The notes under the pieces were generated by a model. That model was not told the DNA's origin. It made no database searches and saw nothing but the letters and a program-made list of their open reading frames with translations. Shown in pieces: positions 36,066 through 45,757 of a DNA stretch of 64,000 nucleotides. How positions within the stretch are numbered: the first letter of the stretch is position 1; each line of letters begins with the position of its first letter. This DNA is from Microterricola viridarii (GTDB lineage Bacteria > Actinomycetota > Actinomycetes > Actinomycetales > Microbacteriaceae): assembly GCF_001542775.1 (NCBI RefSeq), contig NZ_CP014145.1, forward strand, positions 1,860,001-1,924,000, read 5' to 3'. The position numbers and the translations under genes are program-made.

Positions 36066-37501
36066 TCCGGGGGCAGCGCCGCACGGACGGCGTCCACCGT
36101 GGCGCGCACCTCGCCGGCATCCGTCGCCCAATTGCTCACCGAGAACCGCAACACGGCACGGTCGTGCCAACGCGACGGTGAGGCCAGCACCAGGCCCTGC
36201 TCGTGCAGGCGGGCGCCGACGGCCAGGGTTGCCGTGTCGTCGGCCATCACCAGGCACACCTGGGTGAACACGACGTTGTTCAGGATGCTGACGCCCGGCA
36301 GCTCCGACAGCTCTGCGGCCAGGGTGGCCGCGTTCTCGGCGAGCCCCGCGACGAGAGCCTCGACGCCGTCACGGCCCAGCCAGCGCAGCGTCGCCAGCAG
36401 GGGTACGCCGCGCGCCCGCCGCGACATCTCCGGCACCTTCTCGAACGGGTCGGCCCCAGCCTCCGGCGTGAGCAGATAACTGGCGTGCACGCCGAACGCC
36501 GTGTGCATCGCCGTGGGACGGGCGACGATCGCCACCCCGCAGTCGTAGGGCACATTGAGGGTCTTGTGCGCGTCGGTGGCCCAGGAATCGGCCAACTCAT
36601 AGCCGGCGGTCAGGTGTCGCAGGCCGGGCGCCGCCCCCGCCCACAGGCCGAAGGCGCCGTCAATGTGCAGCCACGCCCCGGCCGCCCGGCAGAGGGCGGA
36701 TGCCGCCGCGAAGTCGTCGAACGCCCCTGAGTGGATGTTGCCGGCCTGCAGACAGACGATCGCCGGCCCGCTGCCCTCGCTGAGTGCGCGCGCGAGGCCG
36801 GCGATGCTGATCCGGCCGTGCCGGTCGACGGGCACCAGGGTGGCCGCGCCGAGGCCCAGGTAGCGCGCGGCGAGGTCGATGGCGCCGTGCCGCTCTGCGC
36901 CGGCGATCAGGCGGATGCGCGGGGCCCCGCTCAGGCCATCCTGGTTCACATCCCAGCCGGCCTGCTCGAGTACGTGCTGGCGGGCGGCGGCCAGCCCGAC
37001 GAAATTCGCGCTCGTCGCCCCGGTCACGAAACCGACGTCGGCGTCGCCGGGCAGGCCGAGCAGCTGCAGCAGCCACTCCCCCGCGAGCTCCTCTGCGGCG
37101 ATCACGCCGGGCGTCGCGTCGCGCATGCCGGCGTTCTGATCCCAGGCGCTCACCAGCCAGTCGGCGGCGAGGGCTACGGGGTAGGTGCCGCCCATCACCC
37201 AGCCGAAGAAGCGCCCGGACTGGCTGGCCATCAGGCCGGGCTCGATGGCCTCGGCCAGTTGCTCAATCACAGCCTCCGCCGGCATCCCGACCCGGGGCAG
37301 CTCCCGCCCGATCGCCGCCTTCACCTCGTCGATGCCGATCGCGGCCGGGATTGGGCGGCCGAACACGGCGCCCAGCCAGCGCCGGGCCGCCGCGTCGGCG
37401 GTGTCGAGTACCGCGTCGTAACCCCGGGAGCCTCGACCGGATTCAGCGCTGTCGACAGACGCGGGATCCGCTGCAGACCCGGGATCGGTTGGAACACCCA
37501 T
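36062..37501 (-). CDS. Pyridoxal-dependent decarboxylase family protein (group II)
   Basis: The 479-aa protein belongs to the PLP group II decarboxylases that act on amino acids such as aspartate, glutamate or aromatic residues. The PLP lysine is in the motif DAHKTLNVPYDCG, with WLHIDGAFGLWAGAAPGL upstream and TSANFVGLAAARQHVLEQAG binding the cofactor. Sequence alone does not give the substrate. The start at ATG 37501 lacks a good ribosome site, and a later start within the first 30 low-complexity residues is possible. It is a single gene flanked by short repeats. Confidence 0.88.
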   Translation of the reverse strand: MGVPTDPGSAADPASVDSAESGRGSRGYDAVLDTADAAARRWLGAVFGRPIPAAIGIDEVKAAIGRELPRVGMPAEAVIEQLAEAIEPGLMASQSGRFFGWVMGGTYPVALAADWLVSAWDQNAGMRDATPGVIAAEELAGEWLLQLLGLPGDADVGFVTGATSANFVGLAAARQHVLEQAGWDVNQDGLSGAPRIRLIAGAERHGAIDLAARYLGLGAATLVPVDRHGRISIAGLARALSEGSGPAIVCLQAGNIHSGAFDDFAAASALCRAAGAWLHIDGAFGLWAGAAPGLRHLTAGYELADSWATDAHKTLNVPYDCGVAIVARPTAMHTAFGVHASYLLTPEAGADPFEKVPEMSRRARGVPLLATLRWLGRDGVEALVAGLAENAATLAAELSELPGVSILNNVVFTQVCLVMADDTATLAVGARLHEQGLVLASPSRWHDRAVLRFSVSNWATDAGEVRATVDAVRAALPPD

Positions 37502-37560
37502 CCGGGAACCTGGATTCTGCGCGCACGACGCGCGCTTCCCCGATTCTCCGCCTGCACCCC

Positions 37561-37636
37561 CGGCCCGTCAACGACGGCACGAGCATTGCGGGTCTAGCCG
37601 GCCTGTCAACGACGGCACGAGCATTCCGGGTCTAGG
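37561..37636. repeat. Two 38-bp direct repeats upstream of the decarboxylase gene
   Basis: The segment beginning CGGCC(C/T)GTCAACGACGGC and ending GGGTCTAG occurs at 37561 and 37599, with two differences. The second copy runs into the 3' end of the sseB gene and supplies its stop codon, which suggests that the repeat arose from, or extended into, the coding end. Confidence 0.8.
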
Positions 37637-38474
37637 TGGAGCGGACGAGCTTGACGGTGAGCGAGTCCACCTGCGTGGCGATGACGTCGCTGGCGGCCCA
37701 GCGCTGGGCAAGCCGGGACAGCGTCACGTCGAGCAGTTCGCGGGTCAGCCCGTCGACGAGCTCGAGCCGCACCAGCAGCTCGGGGCCGGCGAGCACTGCA
37801 CCGGGGTCACCGGGCACGAGGGAGACGGAGAGCACGGAGAGCTCTGAGGACACGGAGGACTGGAACGCCTCCAGCACGGCGCCGGACTCGAAGCTCGGCC
37901 GCCACTCCTGCGCCTGCGCGATCGCCCAGAGCGCGGGGCGCCGCACGGCGAACTCGGTCGGCGAGAGCGGGTCGAGCACGACGAGGTCGGTGTTCTCGCT
38001 GGCGGCGGCCAGGGCGACGCGCACGCCGTCGGCCGGCACGGGCCGGGCCTTCGGGTTCCACGCCGCCATCGCCTGCACCGAGCTGAACACCGGCAGGACG
38101 TTTCGCCCGTCCGGGCCGGCGACGGTCACGATCGAGAGCTCCTGGCTCTTGTCGATCATGTGGCCGTGCTCGTTCTCGCCGGCCTCGCCGAGGTGGGCGA
38201 CCAGCGGGATCAGCAGCCGGGCGCCGCGCAGGGCGTCGACGACGCCGGCCTGCCCGTGCACCCCAGCTCGGAACCGGGCGAGGGCGTCGAGGAGGGCGGG
38301 AGGCGCGGACCCGTCATCCTCTGCGTGCGTGTTCTCATCGAAACTGCGGCCGGCCCACGGCTGGCCGGCGGAGTCAGCGAGGTGTGCAGGGAGCTGCGGC
38401 ACAGCCACCGCGTCGGGCTGCGCCGACTCCGGCTGCACGGGGTTGGGCTGCACGGGCTCAGTCGCTCGCGACAT
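37632..38474 (-). CDS. SseB family protein
   Basis: I start at ATG 38474 (280 aa, [16 protein letters not shown]); the longer frame reads back through hisA. The start overlaps the hisA 3' end by 17 nt. An N-terminal Gln/Pro-rich part of ~60 residues is followed by an SseB N-terminal-like domain with [20 protein letters not shown], typical of actinobacterial SseB-like genes next to hisA. The function is unknown. It is the last gene of the his cluster. Confidence 0.85.
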   Translation of the reverse strand: MSRATEPVQPNPVQPESAQPDAVAVPQLPAHLADSAGQPWAGRSFDENTHAEDDGSAPPALLDALARFRAGVHGQAGVVDALRGARLLIPLVAHLGEAGENEHGHMIDKSQELSIVTVAGPDGRNVLPVFSSVQAMAAWNPKARPVPADGVRVALAAASENTDLVVLDPLSPTEFAVRRPALWAIAQAQEWRPSFESGAVLEAFQSSVSSELSVLSVSLVPGDPGAVLAGPELLVRLELVDGLTRELLDVTLSRLAQRWAASDVIATQVDSLTVKLVRST

Positions 38475-39204
38475 CCAGGGCCTCGGCCAGTGTGAAGGCT
38501 CCCGCATAGAGGGCCTTGCCGACGATGGCTCCTTCGAGGCCGCCAGGCACAAGCGCGCGCAGCGCGGCGATGTCGTCGAGGTTCGAGATGCCGCCGGATG
38601 CCACGACGGGGCGGTGGGTGCGGGCCATGACCTGCTTGAGCAGTTCGATGTTGGGGCCCTGCAGGGTGCCGTCCTTGGTCACGTCGGTGACGACGTAGCG
38701 GGCACAGCCTGCGCTCTCGAGCCGGTCGAGCACCGACCACAGGTCGCCGCCGTCCTGCGTCCAGCCGCGGGCGGCGAGGGTGGTTCCGCGCACGTCGAGG
38801 CCGACGGCGATGGCGTCGCCGTACTGGGCGATGACGCTGGCGGCCCACTCCGGGTTCTCGAGTGCGGCGGTGCCGAGGTTGATGCGCTTGGCACCCATGT
38901 TGAGGGCGGACTCGAGCGACTCGTCGTCACGGATGCCGCCGGAAAGCTCGATGTGCACACCCTTGACCTGGCGCAGCACCTTCTTGACGACGCTGTGGTT
39001 GTTGCCACGGCCGAATGCTGCGTCGAGGTCGACGAGGTGGATCCACTCGGCGCCCTGGGCGGCCCAGTCGGCCGCGGCGTCGACGGGGTCACCGTAGTTG
39101 GTCTCGGTGCCGGCCTCGCCCTGGGTCAGGCGCACGGCCTTGCCGCCGGCGATGTCCACTGCGGGCAGAAGCACAAGACGCGGGGTCTTGTTGAACTCAC
39201 TCAT
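38458..39204 (-). CDS. hisA: Phosphoribosyl isomerase A (HisA, possibly bifunctional PriA)
   Basis: This TIM-barrel enzyme isomerises ProFAR to PRFAR in histidine synthesis. In many Actinobacteria it is PriA and also replaces TrpF. The 248-aa protein starts [19 protein letters not shown] and has [28 protein letters not shown] and [14 protein letters not shown] choose ATG 39204, with AGGA 7 nt upstream; a six-codon frame with a strong ribosome site overlaps it. About 107 nt separate it from hisH, enough for its own promoter (TATCAT / TATGTT near 39255). Confidence 0.95.
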   Translation of the reverse strand: MSEFNKTPRLVLLPAVDIAGGKAVRLTQGEAGTETNYGDPVDAAADWAAQGAEWIHLVDLDAAFGRGNNHSVVKKVLRQVKGVHIELSGGIRDDESLESALNMGAKRINLGTAALENPEWAASVIAQYGDAIAVGLDVRGTTLAARGWTQDGGDLWSVLDRLESAGCARYVVTDVTKDGTLQGPNIELLKQVMARTHRPVVASGGISNLDDIAALRALVPGGLEGAIVGKALYAGAFTLAEALDVASD

Positions 39205-39311
39205 GATTTTCCTCGACTCATGGCCGCCACCTCCGGGCAACCGACACAAACATAAGATGATACGCGCTCGCGGCTGCGCATCGTGACCCATCGGCGACGG
39301 GCCTCTCCCGC

Positions 39312-39953
39312 TCAGGCGGAGCGCAGCGAGTCGAGCCAGTTCTTCAGCAGGCGGATGCCGGCATCCCCGGACTTCTCCGGGTGGAACTGCGTTGCAGAGA
39401 GCGGGCCGTTCTCGACCGCGGCAAGGAATCGCCCGCCGTGCTCCGCCCAGCTCAGGCTCGGCTCGGGGAACGGCGGCATGACGTCGAGCGTCCAGCTTTG
39501 CGCGGCGTACGAGTGCACGAAGTAGAAGCGCTCCTCTTCGATACCGTCGAACAGCACGGAGTTCTCGCCGGTCTCGATCGTGTTCCAGCCCATGTGCGGC
39601 AGCACAGCGGCCGGCAGCTCGGTGACGGAACCCGGCCACTCGCCGAGCCCCTCCGTGTCGACGCCACGCTCGACGCCGTGCTCGAACAGGATCTGCATGC
39701 CGACGCAGATACCCATCACGGGGCGACCGCCGCCAAGGCGCCGGTCGATGATCTCGTCACCCCGCACGGCGCGCAAGGCGTCCATGACCGCGCTGAACGC
39801 ACCCACGCCGGGAACGAGCAGGCCGTCGGCCTCCTGGGCGAGCTTGCGGTCCGCCGTCAGCGTGACGTCGGCGCCGGCCAGCTCCAGGGCCTTGACGGCC
39901 GAGTGCACATTGCCGGTTCCGTAGTCGAGGACGACGACGCTGGGAGCGCTCAC
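39312..39953 (-). CDS. hisH: Imidazole glycerol phosphate synthase, glutaminase subunit
   Basis: HisH releases ammonia from glutamine for HisF. The class I amidotransferase triad is visible: Cys in [14 protein letters not shown], and His/Glu in [10 protein letters not shown]. The 213-aa length is normal. The GTG start at 39953 overlaps the hisB stop by 4 nt (GTGA). hisF is not in the window. Confidence 0.96.
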   Translation of the reverse strand: MSAPSVVVLDYGTGNVHSAVKALELAGADVTLTADRKLAQEADGLLVPGVGAFSAVMDALRAVRGDEIIDRRLGGGRPVMGICVGMQILFEHGVERGVDTEGLGEWPGSVTELPAAVLPHMGWNTIETGENSVLFDGIEEERFYFVHSYAAQSWTLDVMPPFPEPSLSWAEHGGRFLAAVENGPLSATQFHPEKSGDAGIRLLKNWLDSLRSA

Positions 39954-40558
39954 AGTGCTCCCTTGGTGGACGGGATGCCGACGACCAGCGGGTCGAACGA
40001 CTTGGCCTGGCGGAAGGCGCGCGCGAAGGCCTTGAACTCGGCCTCGGCGATGTGGTGCGCGTCACGGCCGCCCTGCACGGTGATGTGCACGGTCAGCGCC
40101 GCGTTGTAGGTGATGGCCTCGAAGACGTGCCGCACCATCGACCCCGTGAAGTGGCCGCCGATCAGGTGGTACTCGAAGCCGGCCGGCTCGCCGGTGTGCA
40201 CGAGGTAGGGGCGGCCCGAGATGTCGACGACGGCCTGCACCAGCGCCTCGTCGAGCGGCACGAGGGCGTCACCGTAGCGCGAGATGCCGCTCTTGTCGCC
40301 GAGCGCCTCGCGAATGGCGAAGCCGAGCGCGATGCCGATGTCCTCGACCGTGTGGTGCACGTCGATCTCGGTGTCGCCGTGGGCGCGCACCGTGAGATCG
40401 GTCAGCGAGTGCTTCGCGAACGCCGTCAGCAGGTGGTCGTAGAACGGAACGGAGGTCTGGATGTCGGCGACACCGGTCCCGTCCAGGTTGATCGACAACT
40501 CAATGCTGGACTCGCTGGTCTCGCGGCGAATCGAGGCGGTACGGGGGGAAGGGCTCAT
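39950..40558 (-). CDS. hisB: Imidazoleglycerol-phosphate dehydratase
   Basis: The enzyme dehydrates IGP to imidazole acetol phosphate. It is monofunctional (202 aa), without the HisN-type phosphatase of E. coli HisB. Metal-binding motifs [14 protein letters not shown] and [18 protein letters not shown] are intact. TAGAAT lies 6 nt before ATG 40558, so a leaderless internal promoter is possible in addition to read-through from hisC. Confidence 0.96.
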   Translation of the reverse strand: MSPSPRTASIRRETSESSIELSINLDGTGVADIQTSVPFYDHLLTAFAKHSLTDLTVRAHGDTEIDVHHTVEDIGIALGFAIREALGDKSGISRYGDALVPLDEALVQAVVDISGRPYLVHTGEPAGFEYHLIGGHFTGSMVRHVFEAITYNAALTVHITVQGGRDAHHIAEAEFKAFARAFRQAKSFDPLVVGIPSTKGAL

Positions 40559-40571
40559 GCTCTGATTCTAT

Positions 40572-41693
40572 TCACGACTGGGTGACTGGGGCGCCGCGGC
40601 CATCCGGGCCGACCTCGGCCAGCGCGCGGAGGAATGTGCTGGTCTCGGCCTCGGTTCCGGCCGTGACTCGGAGCTGGCCGGGCAGGCTCACCTCGCGGAT
40701 CACGATGCCGCGTGCCAACAGCGCTTCGAAGACGGCGTGCGGGTCGGTCACTCCCCCGAACAGCACGAAGTTGCTGGCGCTCGCGTACGGGCTGTAGCCG
40801 AGCGCGCGGAGCTCGCGCACCAGGCGGTCGCGCTGCTCACGGATCTGATCCACCATGCCGAGCATTTCGGCGGAGTGTGCCAGCGCGGCGTTGGCGGCCG
40901 CCTGGGTGAAGGCAGAGAGGTGGTAGGGCAGGCGCACCAGGCGCAACGCGTCGGTGACGGCGGGATCGGCGGCTAGGTACCCGACCCGCGCGCCGGCGAA
41001 GGCGAAGGCCTTGCTCATGGTGCGCGAGACGAGCAGGCGGGGCCGGCCGGCCAGCAGGCTGAGCGCGCTCGGCGTGCCCTCCGGAGAGAATTCGGCGTAG
41101 GCCTCGTCCACGACGATGATCGCGGCGCCGTTCTCGTACTGGCTGGCCTCGTAGACGGCCTCGACCACCTCGAGCGGCAGCGGGGTGCCGGTCGGGTTGT
41201 TGGGCGAGCAGAGGAAGACGATGTTGGGCTGGTGCTCGCGCACCGCGGCCGCGGCGTCCTCGGCGCTGATCGTGTAGTCGGCCGCGCGGGGAACGGCGAC
41301 CCACTCGGTGCCCGTGCCGGAGGCCAGCAGTGAGTACATGGAATAGGTGGGCGTGAAGCCGAGCAGTGTGCGGCCGGGACCGCCGAAGGCCTGCAAGATG
41401 TGCTGGAGCACCTCGTTGGAGCCGTTGGCCGCCCAAATGTTGGAAGCGTCGAGGCCGTGGCCGAGGTAGCGGGCGAAGCTCTCACGCAGCTCGGTGAACT
41501 CGCGGTCGGGGTAGCGGTTCACGCTGAGCACGGCGGCCGCGACGCGGGCGACGATGTCATGGGCGACGTCTTCCGGGATTCCGTGGCTGTTCTCGTTGAC
41601 GTTCAGGGCAACGGGAACAACGGCCTGTGGGGCGCCGTATGGCTCCCGGCCGACAAGGTCATCACGCAGGGGAAGATCGCTGAGGTTCGTCAC
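40572..41693 (-). CDS. hisC: Histidinol-phosphate aminotransferase
   Basis: This class I/II PLP aminotransferase converts imidazole acetol phosphate to histidinol phosphate. Motifs include LNVNENSHGIPEDV, AANGSNEVLQ, CSPNNPTGTPLPLE and the PLP lysine in SRTMSKAFAFAGARVG. The 373-aa frame starts at GTG 41693, preceded by TAGACT 6 nt upstream, which fits a leaderless transcript. It is the first gene of hisC-hisB-hisH-hisA-sseB. Confidence 0.95.
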   Translation of the reverse strand: MTNLSDLPLRDDLVGREPYGAPQAVVPVALNVNENSHGIPEDVAHDIVARVAAAVLSVNRYPDREFTELRESFARYLGHGLDASNIWAANGSNEVLQHILQAFGGPGRTLLGFTPTYSMYSLLASGTGTEWVAVPRAADYTISAEDAAAAVREHQPNIVFLCSPNNPTGTPLPLEVVEAVYEASQYENGAAIIVVDEAYAEFSPEGTPSALSLLAGRPRLLVSRTMSKAFAFAGARVGYLAADPAVTDALRLVRLPYHLSAFTQAAANAALAHSAEMLGMVDQIREQRDRLVRELRALGYSPYASASNFVLFGGVTDPHAVFEALLARGIVIREVSLPGQLRVTAGTEAETSTFLRALAEVGPDGRGAPVTQS

Positions 41694-41786
41694 CGTACGA
41701 GTCTATGGGCAGCGTCTGGGACGGTGCTCGATCATGACGCCCAGTGCCGGCACCTGCCGGCCCCGGGTGTGGGACCAGCGGTCGCC

Positions 41787-42164
41787 TTAGTAGCCGGCGG
41801 GGATCGCCAGGCGCTGGCCGGCCTGCACCTGGGAGGTCTCGAGCTGGTTGAGCTCGATGAAGGCTGCGACCACGTCGCGCGGGTCCGCCTGCGGCGCCAG
41901 ATCCTCGGCGAGCGTCCAGAGGGACTCCCCGGGCGGCACAGAGACGTAGTCGAAGGTGGCGCCCTGCTGGGCGGCGTCGCCGGCGACGGCCCCTCCCCCG
42001 TTCACGGCGAAGACAAGCGCCCCCGCGACGATCGGCAGGGCGGCAAGCGTCGTGAACACGACACGGCCACGGCGGGTCAATCGAAGGTGGCTGCGAATGA
42101 CGACAGGCGCAGATGCGCCGGCTTCTGCCTGCATATTCGCCGGGATTGCGGGTGATGCACTCAT
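41787..42164 (-). CDS. LysM-domain membrane protein, likely SOS-induced cell division inhibitor
   Basis: The gene starts at ATG 42164 with AGGAGG 5 nt upstream. The 125-aa protein has a cytosolic N-terminus, one membrane segment (VVFTTLAALPIVAGALVFAV, about residues 35-57) and a C-terminal LysM domain (YVSVPPGESLWTLAEDLAP to AGQRLAIP). It is divergent from lexA, as is Rv2719c in M. tuberculosis and divS in Corynebacterium, which restrain division during SOS. Its promoter overlaps an SOS box, supporting the same role. It would act at the septum or cell wall. Confidence 0.85.
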   Translation of the reverse strand: MSASPAIPANMQAEAGASAPVVIRSHLRLTRRGRVVFTTLAALPIVAGALVFAVNGGGAVAGDAAQQGATFDYVSVPPGESLWTLAEDLAPQADPRDVVAAFIELNQLETSQVQAGQRLAIPAGY

Positions 42165-42227
42165 TTCGACCTCCTCTGGGATTCGCATCCAACCCACAGT
42201 CGGGAAGGCCGGAAGCGAAGCTGTGAT

Positions 42228-42243
42228 CCGAACATACATTCGA
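42228..42243 (-). promoter_or_regulatory. SOS box at the LysM gene promoter
   Basis: CCGAACATACATTCGA differs from the actinobacterial consensus TCGAAC-N4-GTTCGA at two positions. It covers the -10 box TATGTT (42231-42236, minus strand), whose -35 TTGCAT lies at 42255-42260 with an 18-nt spacer. LexA bound here would block this promoter. Confidence 0.75.
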
Positions 42244-42299
42244 TGAATTCGAATATGCAAGTCTTTCTTCGAGAAAATCTGAAGAAATGCGCGACACAC

Positions 42300-42315
42300 T
42301 CGAACATTCGTTTGT
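42300..42315 (+). promoter_or_regulatory. lexA: SOS box at the lexA promoter
   Basis: TCGAACATTCGTTTGT matches TCGAAC-N4-GTTCGA at all but two positions. It overlaps the -35 TTGTCG (42312-42317) of a promoter with a 17-nt spacer and -10 TAAAGT (42335-42340). This predicts autoregulation of lexA. Confidence 0.8.
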
Positions 42316-42448
42316 CGGGACACTCGCCGAGCGATAAAGTCGAGAGTGTCTGGAGACAGACAATCAGGCACCACTGACACGGTCAGTTGCGCACTGCGCA
42401 CAGGCGCCGTGCCGCCAAAAAAGTAGGCCGAAGAGTGAGGGCATAACG

Positions 42449-43171
42449 GTGACGACAGAGCACGACACACCCCCCGACGTGAAGAACGCCGCGAAGCCGG
42501 GCAATCGTCGGCGCAAGAGCCTGAGCGCCAAGCAGATGGCGATCCTCGACGTCATCCAGCGGTCCGTCGGCGCGCGCGGTTACCCGCCGAGCATGCGCGA
42601 GATCGGCGATGCCGTTGGCCTGGCCTCACTCTCCAGCGTCACCTACCAGCTCAAGCAGCTGGAGCTCAGCGGCTACCTGCGCCGCGACCCCAACCGGCCG
42701 CGTGCGCTCGAGGTGCTGATCGAGGTGCCGTCGCAGAACGAGGGCACCGAGAGCGACGAGGGCGAGCGCTTCGCCACCTCCTCCGCCACCGTCGGCGATG
42801 CCGCCATGGTGCCGCTGGTCGGGCGCATCGCCGCCGGCATCCCGATCACCGCCGAGCAGCAGATCGATGAGATCTTCCCGCTGCCGCGACAGATCGTCGG
42901 CAAGGGCGAGTTGTTCATGCTCAAGGTGGTCGGCGAGTCGATGATCGACGCCGCCATCTGCGACGGCGACTGGGTCGTCGTGCGCGCCCAGAAGACCGCG
43001 GAGAATGGTGAGATTGTGGCCGCCATGCTCGACAACGAGGCCACCGTCAAGGTGTTCCGCCAGCGCGACGGCCACACCTGGCTGCTGCCGCGCAACAGCA
43101 ACTTCGAGCCCATCCTCGGCGACTACGCCGAGATCCTCGGCAAGATCGTCGCCGTGCTGCGCAGCGTCTAG
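42449..43171 (+). CDS. lexA: LexA repressor
   Basis: LexA represses SOS genes and cleaves itself when stimulated by RecA filaments. The 240-aa protein has an N-terminal winged HTH (residues ~24-92; [19 protein letters not shown]), a cleavage site at Ala129-Gly130 and the Ser164/Lys201 catalytic dyad ([16 protein letters not shown]). An acidic linker of about 20 residues lies between the domains. The start is GTG 42449 with GAGG upstream and a ~100-nt leader. It is the only plus-strand gene between DUF1844 and the RsmC-like gene. Confidence 0.97.
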   Translation: MTTEHDTPPDVKNAAKPGNRRRKSLSAKQMAILDVIQRSVGARGYPPSMREIGDAVGLASLSSVTYQLKQLELSGYLRRDPNRPRALEVLIEVPSQNEGTESDEGERFATSSATVGDAAMVPLVGRIAAGIPITAEQQIDEIFPLPRQIVGKGELFMLKVVGESMIDAAICDGDWVVVRAQKTAENGEIVAAMLDNEATVKVFRQRDGHTWLLPRNSNFEPILGDYAEILGKIVAVLRSV

Positions 43172-43182
43172 ATCGTTCCACA

Positions 43183-43219
43183 CGAGAGGGCCGCCCCGGA
43201 TTCCGGGGCGGCCCTCTCG
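43183..43219. terminator. Bidirectional terminator between lexA and metE
   Basis: The 17-bp perfect stem CGAGAGGGCCGCCCCGG / CCGGGGCGGCCCTCTCG with a 3-nt loop lies between two convergent genes. It starts 11 nt after lexA and ends 19 nt before the metE stop. Confidence 0.9.
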
Positions 43220-43238
43220 CCGTTCAGGCTCGCTGGGG

Positions 43239-45566
43239 TCAGTGCGTCGTCGCCCGCACCGCCCGGGTCGCCCCGAGCATGTTCTGCAGCGACTCCACCG
43301 TCTCCTGGTAGCCGCGCGTCTTCAGCCCGCAGTCCGGGTTGACCCAGAGCCTGCGGCCGGGCACGGCCTGCAGTGCGCGTTCGAGCAACTGCGTCATCTC
43401 CGCCACCCCGGGAACGCGCGGCGAGTGGATGTCGTAGACGCCCGGCCCGATGCCGTGATCGAAGCCGCTGCTGGCGATGTCGTCGACGATCTCCATCCGG
43501 CTCCTGGCCGCCTCGACGCTCGTCACGTCGGCGTCCAGCCGACCGATGGCATCGATGACCTCACCGAACTCGGAGTAGCAGAGGTGGGTGTGGATCTGGG
43601 TCTCCGGTCGCACGCCGGCCGTGGCCAGCCGGAACGAGTCGACGGACCAGTCCAGGTAGGCGGCGTGGTCGGCGCGCTTCAACGGGAGGAGTTCCCGCAG
43701 GGCGGGCTCGTCAACCTGGATGATGCCGATCCCTGCACCCTCCAGCTCGGCGATCTCGTCGCGCAGGGCCAGTGCCAGCTGGGTCGCCGTCTCCCCCAAC
43801 GGCTGGTCGTCGCGCACGAACGACCAGGCCAGGATCGTGACGGGGCCAGTGAGCATGCCCTTCACGGGCTTCGCGGTGAGGCTCTGCGCGTACACCGCCC
43901 AGTCCAGCGTGATCGGGGCCGGCCGGGAGACGTCACCCCAGAGCAGCGAGGGGCGGGTGCACCGGCTGCCGTAGGACTGCACCCAGCCGTGCTCCGTGAC
44001 GGCGAAGCCATCCAGGTTCTCGGCGAAGTACTGCACCATGTCGTTGCGCTCCGGCTCACCGTGCACGAGCACGTCCAGACCGATCTGCTCCTGCAGCGCG
44101 ATCACCCGGCCGATCTCCTCCTTCATCAGCGCCTCGTACTCGGTGGAGCTGAGCACGCCGGAGTTCAGCCGGGCGCGTGCCCGACGGATGTCGGAGGTCT
44201 GCGGGAAGGAGCCGATCGTCGTGGTCGGCAGCAGCGGCAAGTCGATGGCCGCCTCCTGCGCCGCGACGCGCTCGGCGTAGTCGCCGCGGTCGTAGTCGGC
44301 GGCGCTGAGCGCGGCGGCGCGCTCGCGCACCGCCGCATCCCGCACGCCGGGCGCCGCCAGTCGCTCGGCCAGGGCGGCAGCCGCGGCATCCAGTTCCGCG
44401 CTCACGGCAGCCCGGCCGCCGCGAAGTCCTTCGGCCACCGTCACGATCTGGCCCACCTTCTGGTCGGCGAAGGCCAGCCAGTTGCCGAGCTGGCCGAGCT
44501 TGGTCTCCTCCCGAGCGTCGTGCGGCAGGTGCAGCAGCGATGTCGAGCTGGAGACGGACACCGTGGGCGAGAGCGCGGTCACGGCCGTCGCAACGTCCAG
44601 AGCCGCCGCCAGATCGCCGCGCCAGATGTTGTGGCCGTCGATGACGCCGGCGACCACGGTCTTCGTTGCGAGGGCGGCCGCGGTCTCGGGGTCGAGCCCG
44701 CTCGGGAGCGTGCCCCGCACCAAGTCGAGCCCAATCGCCTCGACGGCGGACGCCGCAAGCACCGGCAGCGCGTCCCCGAGCGCGCCGTACGGCGCAGCGA
44801 CGAACAGCGCGGGGCGGTTGGTCTCCGCGCCGAGCACACGGTAGGCCTCGGCCAGTGCGGTCAACTGCTCCGGCCGGCTGACCGGAATACTCTCGTTCAC
44901 GAGGGCCGGCTCGTCCAACTGCACCCAGGTCGCCCCGGCGGCGTGCAGGCGGGCCAGCAGCTCGGCGTAGACGGGGAGCAGGTCGTCCAGCCGGCTGAGC
45001 GGCTCGAATCCGGCAGGGGCCTCGTCACTCGCCTTGGCGAGCAGCAGGAATGTCACCGGCCCGACGATCACCGGGCGAGTCAGGTAACCGGCGGCCTTGG
45101 CCTCCTCGAACTCGCGGACCAGGCGGTCGCCGGCCAGCCGGAACTCGGTCTCCGGCCCGATCTCCGGCACGAGGTAGTGGTAGTTGCTGTCGAACCACTT
45201 GGTCATCTCCAGCGGCAGGTTGTCTCCGGCGCCGCGGGCCAACGTGAAGTAGCCGGCCAGGTCGAGGCTGCCGTCCTCGGCCACGAGGTGCCCGAACCGA
45301 CTCGGCACGGCGCCGACGGTGACCGCGGCATCCAGCACCTGGTCATAGAAGGAGAAGCTCTCCGGGATCGCGGCGTCCTCACGGCCCAGGCCGAGCGCGG
45401 CGAGCCGGCCGCGGGTGGCGGCGCGCAGCTCTGCCGCGCGCTGCTCCAGCTCCGCGGCGGTGATGCTGCCGGCCCAGAACGCCTCGACGGCCTGCTTGAG
45501 TTCGCGACGGGGCCCGATCCGCGGGTAGCCGAGGATGGTGCCGGAGGGGAAGGGGGTCGTGGTCAT
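43239..45566 (-). CDS. metE: Cobalamin-independent methionine synthase
   Basis: MetE transfers methyl from 5-methyl-tetrahydropteroyltriglutamate to homocysteine without B12. The 775-aa protein has both barrels: the N-terminal [19 protein letters not shown] start and the C-terminal zinc site (His/Cys in [10 protein letters not shown], Cys in [11 protein letters not shown]). AAGGA lies 6 nt before ATG 45566. A 29-codon frame (45576-45665) ends on this ribosome site. metF lies upstream on the same strand, 191 nt away, and makes the methyl donor. No B12 or SAM riboswitch was recognised. Confidence 0.96.
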   Translation of the reverse strand: MTTTPFPSGTILGYPRIGPRRELKQAVEAFWAGSITAAELEQRAAELRAATRGRLAALGLGREDAAIPESFSFYDQVLDAAVTVGAVPSRFGHLVAEDGSLDLAGYFTLARGAGDNLPLEMTKWFDSNYHYLVPEIGPETEFRLAGDRLVREFEEAKAAGYLTRPVIVGPVTFLLLAKASDEAPAGFEPLSRLDDLLPVYAELLARLHAAGATWVQLDEPALVNESIPVSRPEQLTALAEAYRVLGAETNRPALFVAAPYGALGDALPVLAASAVEAIGLDLVRGTLPSGLDPETAAALATKTVVAGVIDGHNIWRGDLAAALDVATAVTALSPTVSVSSSTSLLHLPHDAREETKLGQLGNWLAFADQKVGQIVTVAEGLRGGRAAVSAELDAAAAALAERLAAPGVRDAAVRERAAALSAADYDRGDYAERVAAQEAAIDLPLLPTTTIGSFPQTSDIRRARARLNSGVLSSTEYEALMKEEIGRVIALQEQIGLDVLVHGEPERNDMVQYFAENLDGFAVTEHGWVQSYGSRCTRPSLLWGDVSRPAPITLDWAVYAQSLTAKPVKGMLTGPVTILAWSFVRDDQPLGETATQLALALRDEIAELEGAGIGIIQVDEPALRELLPLKRADHAAYLDWSVDSFRLATAGVRPETQIHTHLCYSEFGEVIDAIGRLDADVTSVEAARSRMEIVDDIASSGFDHGIGPGVYDIHSPRVPGVAEMTQLLERALQAVPGRRLWVNPDCGLKTRGYQETVESLQNMLGATRAVRATTH

Positions 45567-45575
45567 GCGTCGTCC

Positions 45576-45665
45576 TTACTGGTGAGGTGCCGGCACCGGG
45601 TGGGTGCGGGCTGTGGGGTTTTCGGGTGCGGCGGTCGTGGAGACGGAAAGGGCCGAAAATGGCAT
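45576..45665 (-). CDS. Possible 29-codon upstream frame coupled to metE
   Basis: A short frame starts at ATG 45665 (MPFSALSVSTTAAPENPTAR...) and stops with TAA at 45576-45578; the stop overlaps the metE AAGGA ribosome site. It has no methionine cluster, no clear ribosome site and no recognised homologue. It could affect metE initiation by coupling, or be chance. Confidence 0.2.
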   Translation of the reverse strand: MPFSALSVSTTAAPENPTARTHPVPAPHQ

Positions 45666-45757
45666 GGCGGTGGTGCGGAAGGGTGCCTGACGGCCTGTTC
45701 GAGCGGGCTGGCTCGTGTGCGGGGCGGGTCGCGTGCGGGGAGGGTCGCGGGCTCGGG

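Noticed and set aside
41694..41786. Histidine-rich leader peptide before hisC
   Set aside because: The only short frame (MIEHRPRRCP) has a single histidine and the promoter appears to start transcription at the hisC GTG.
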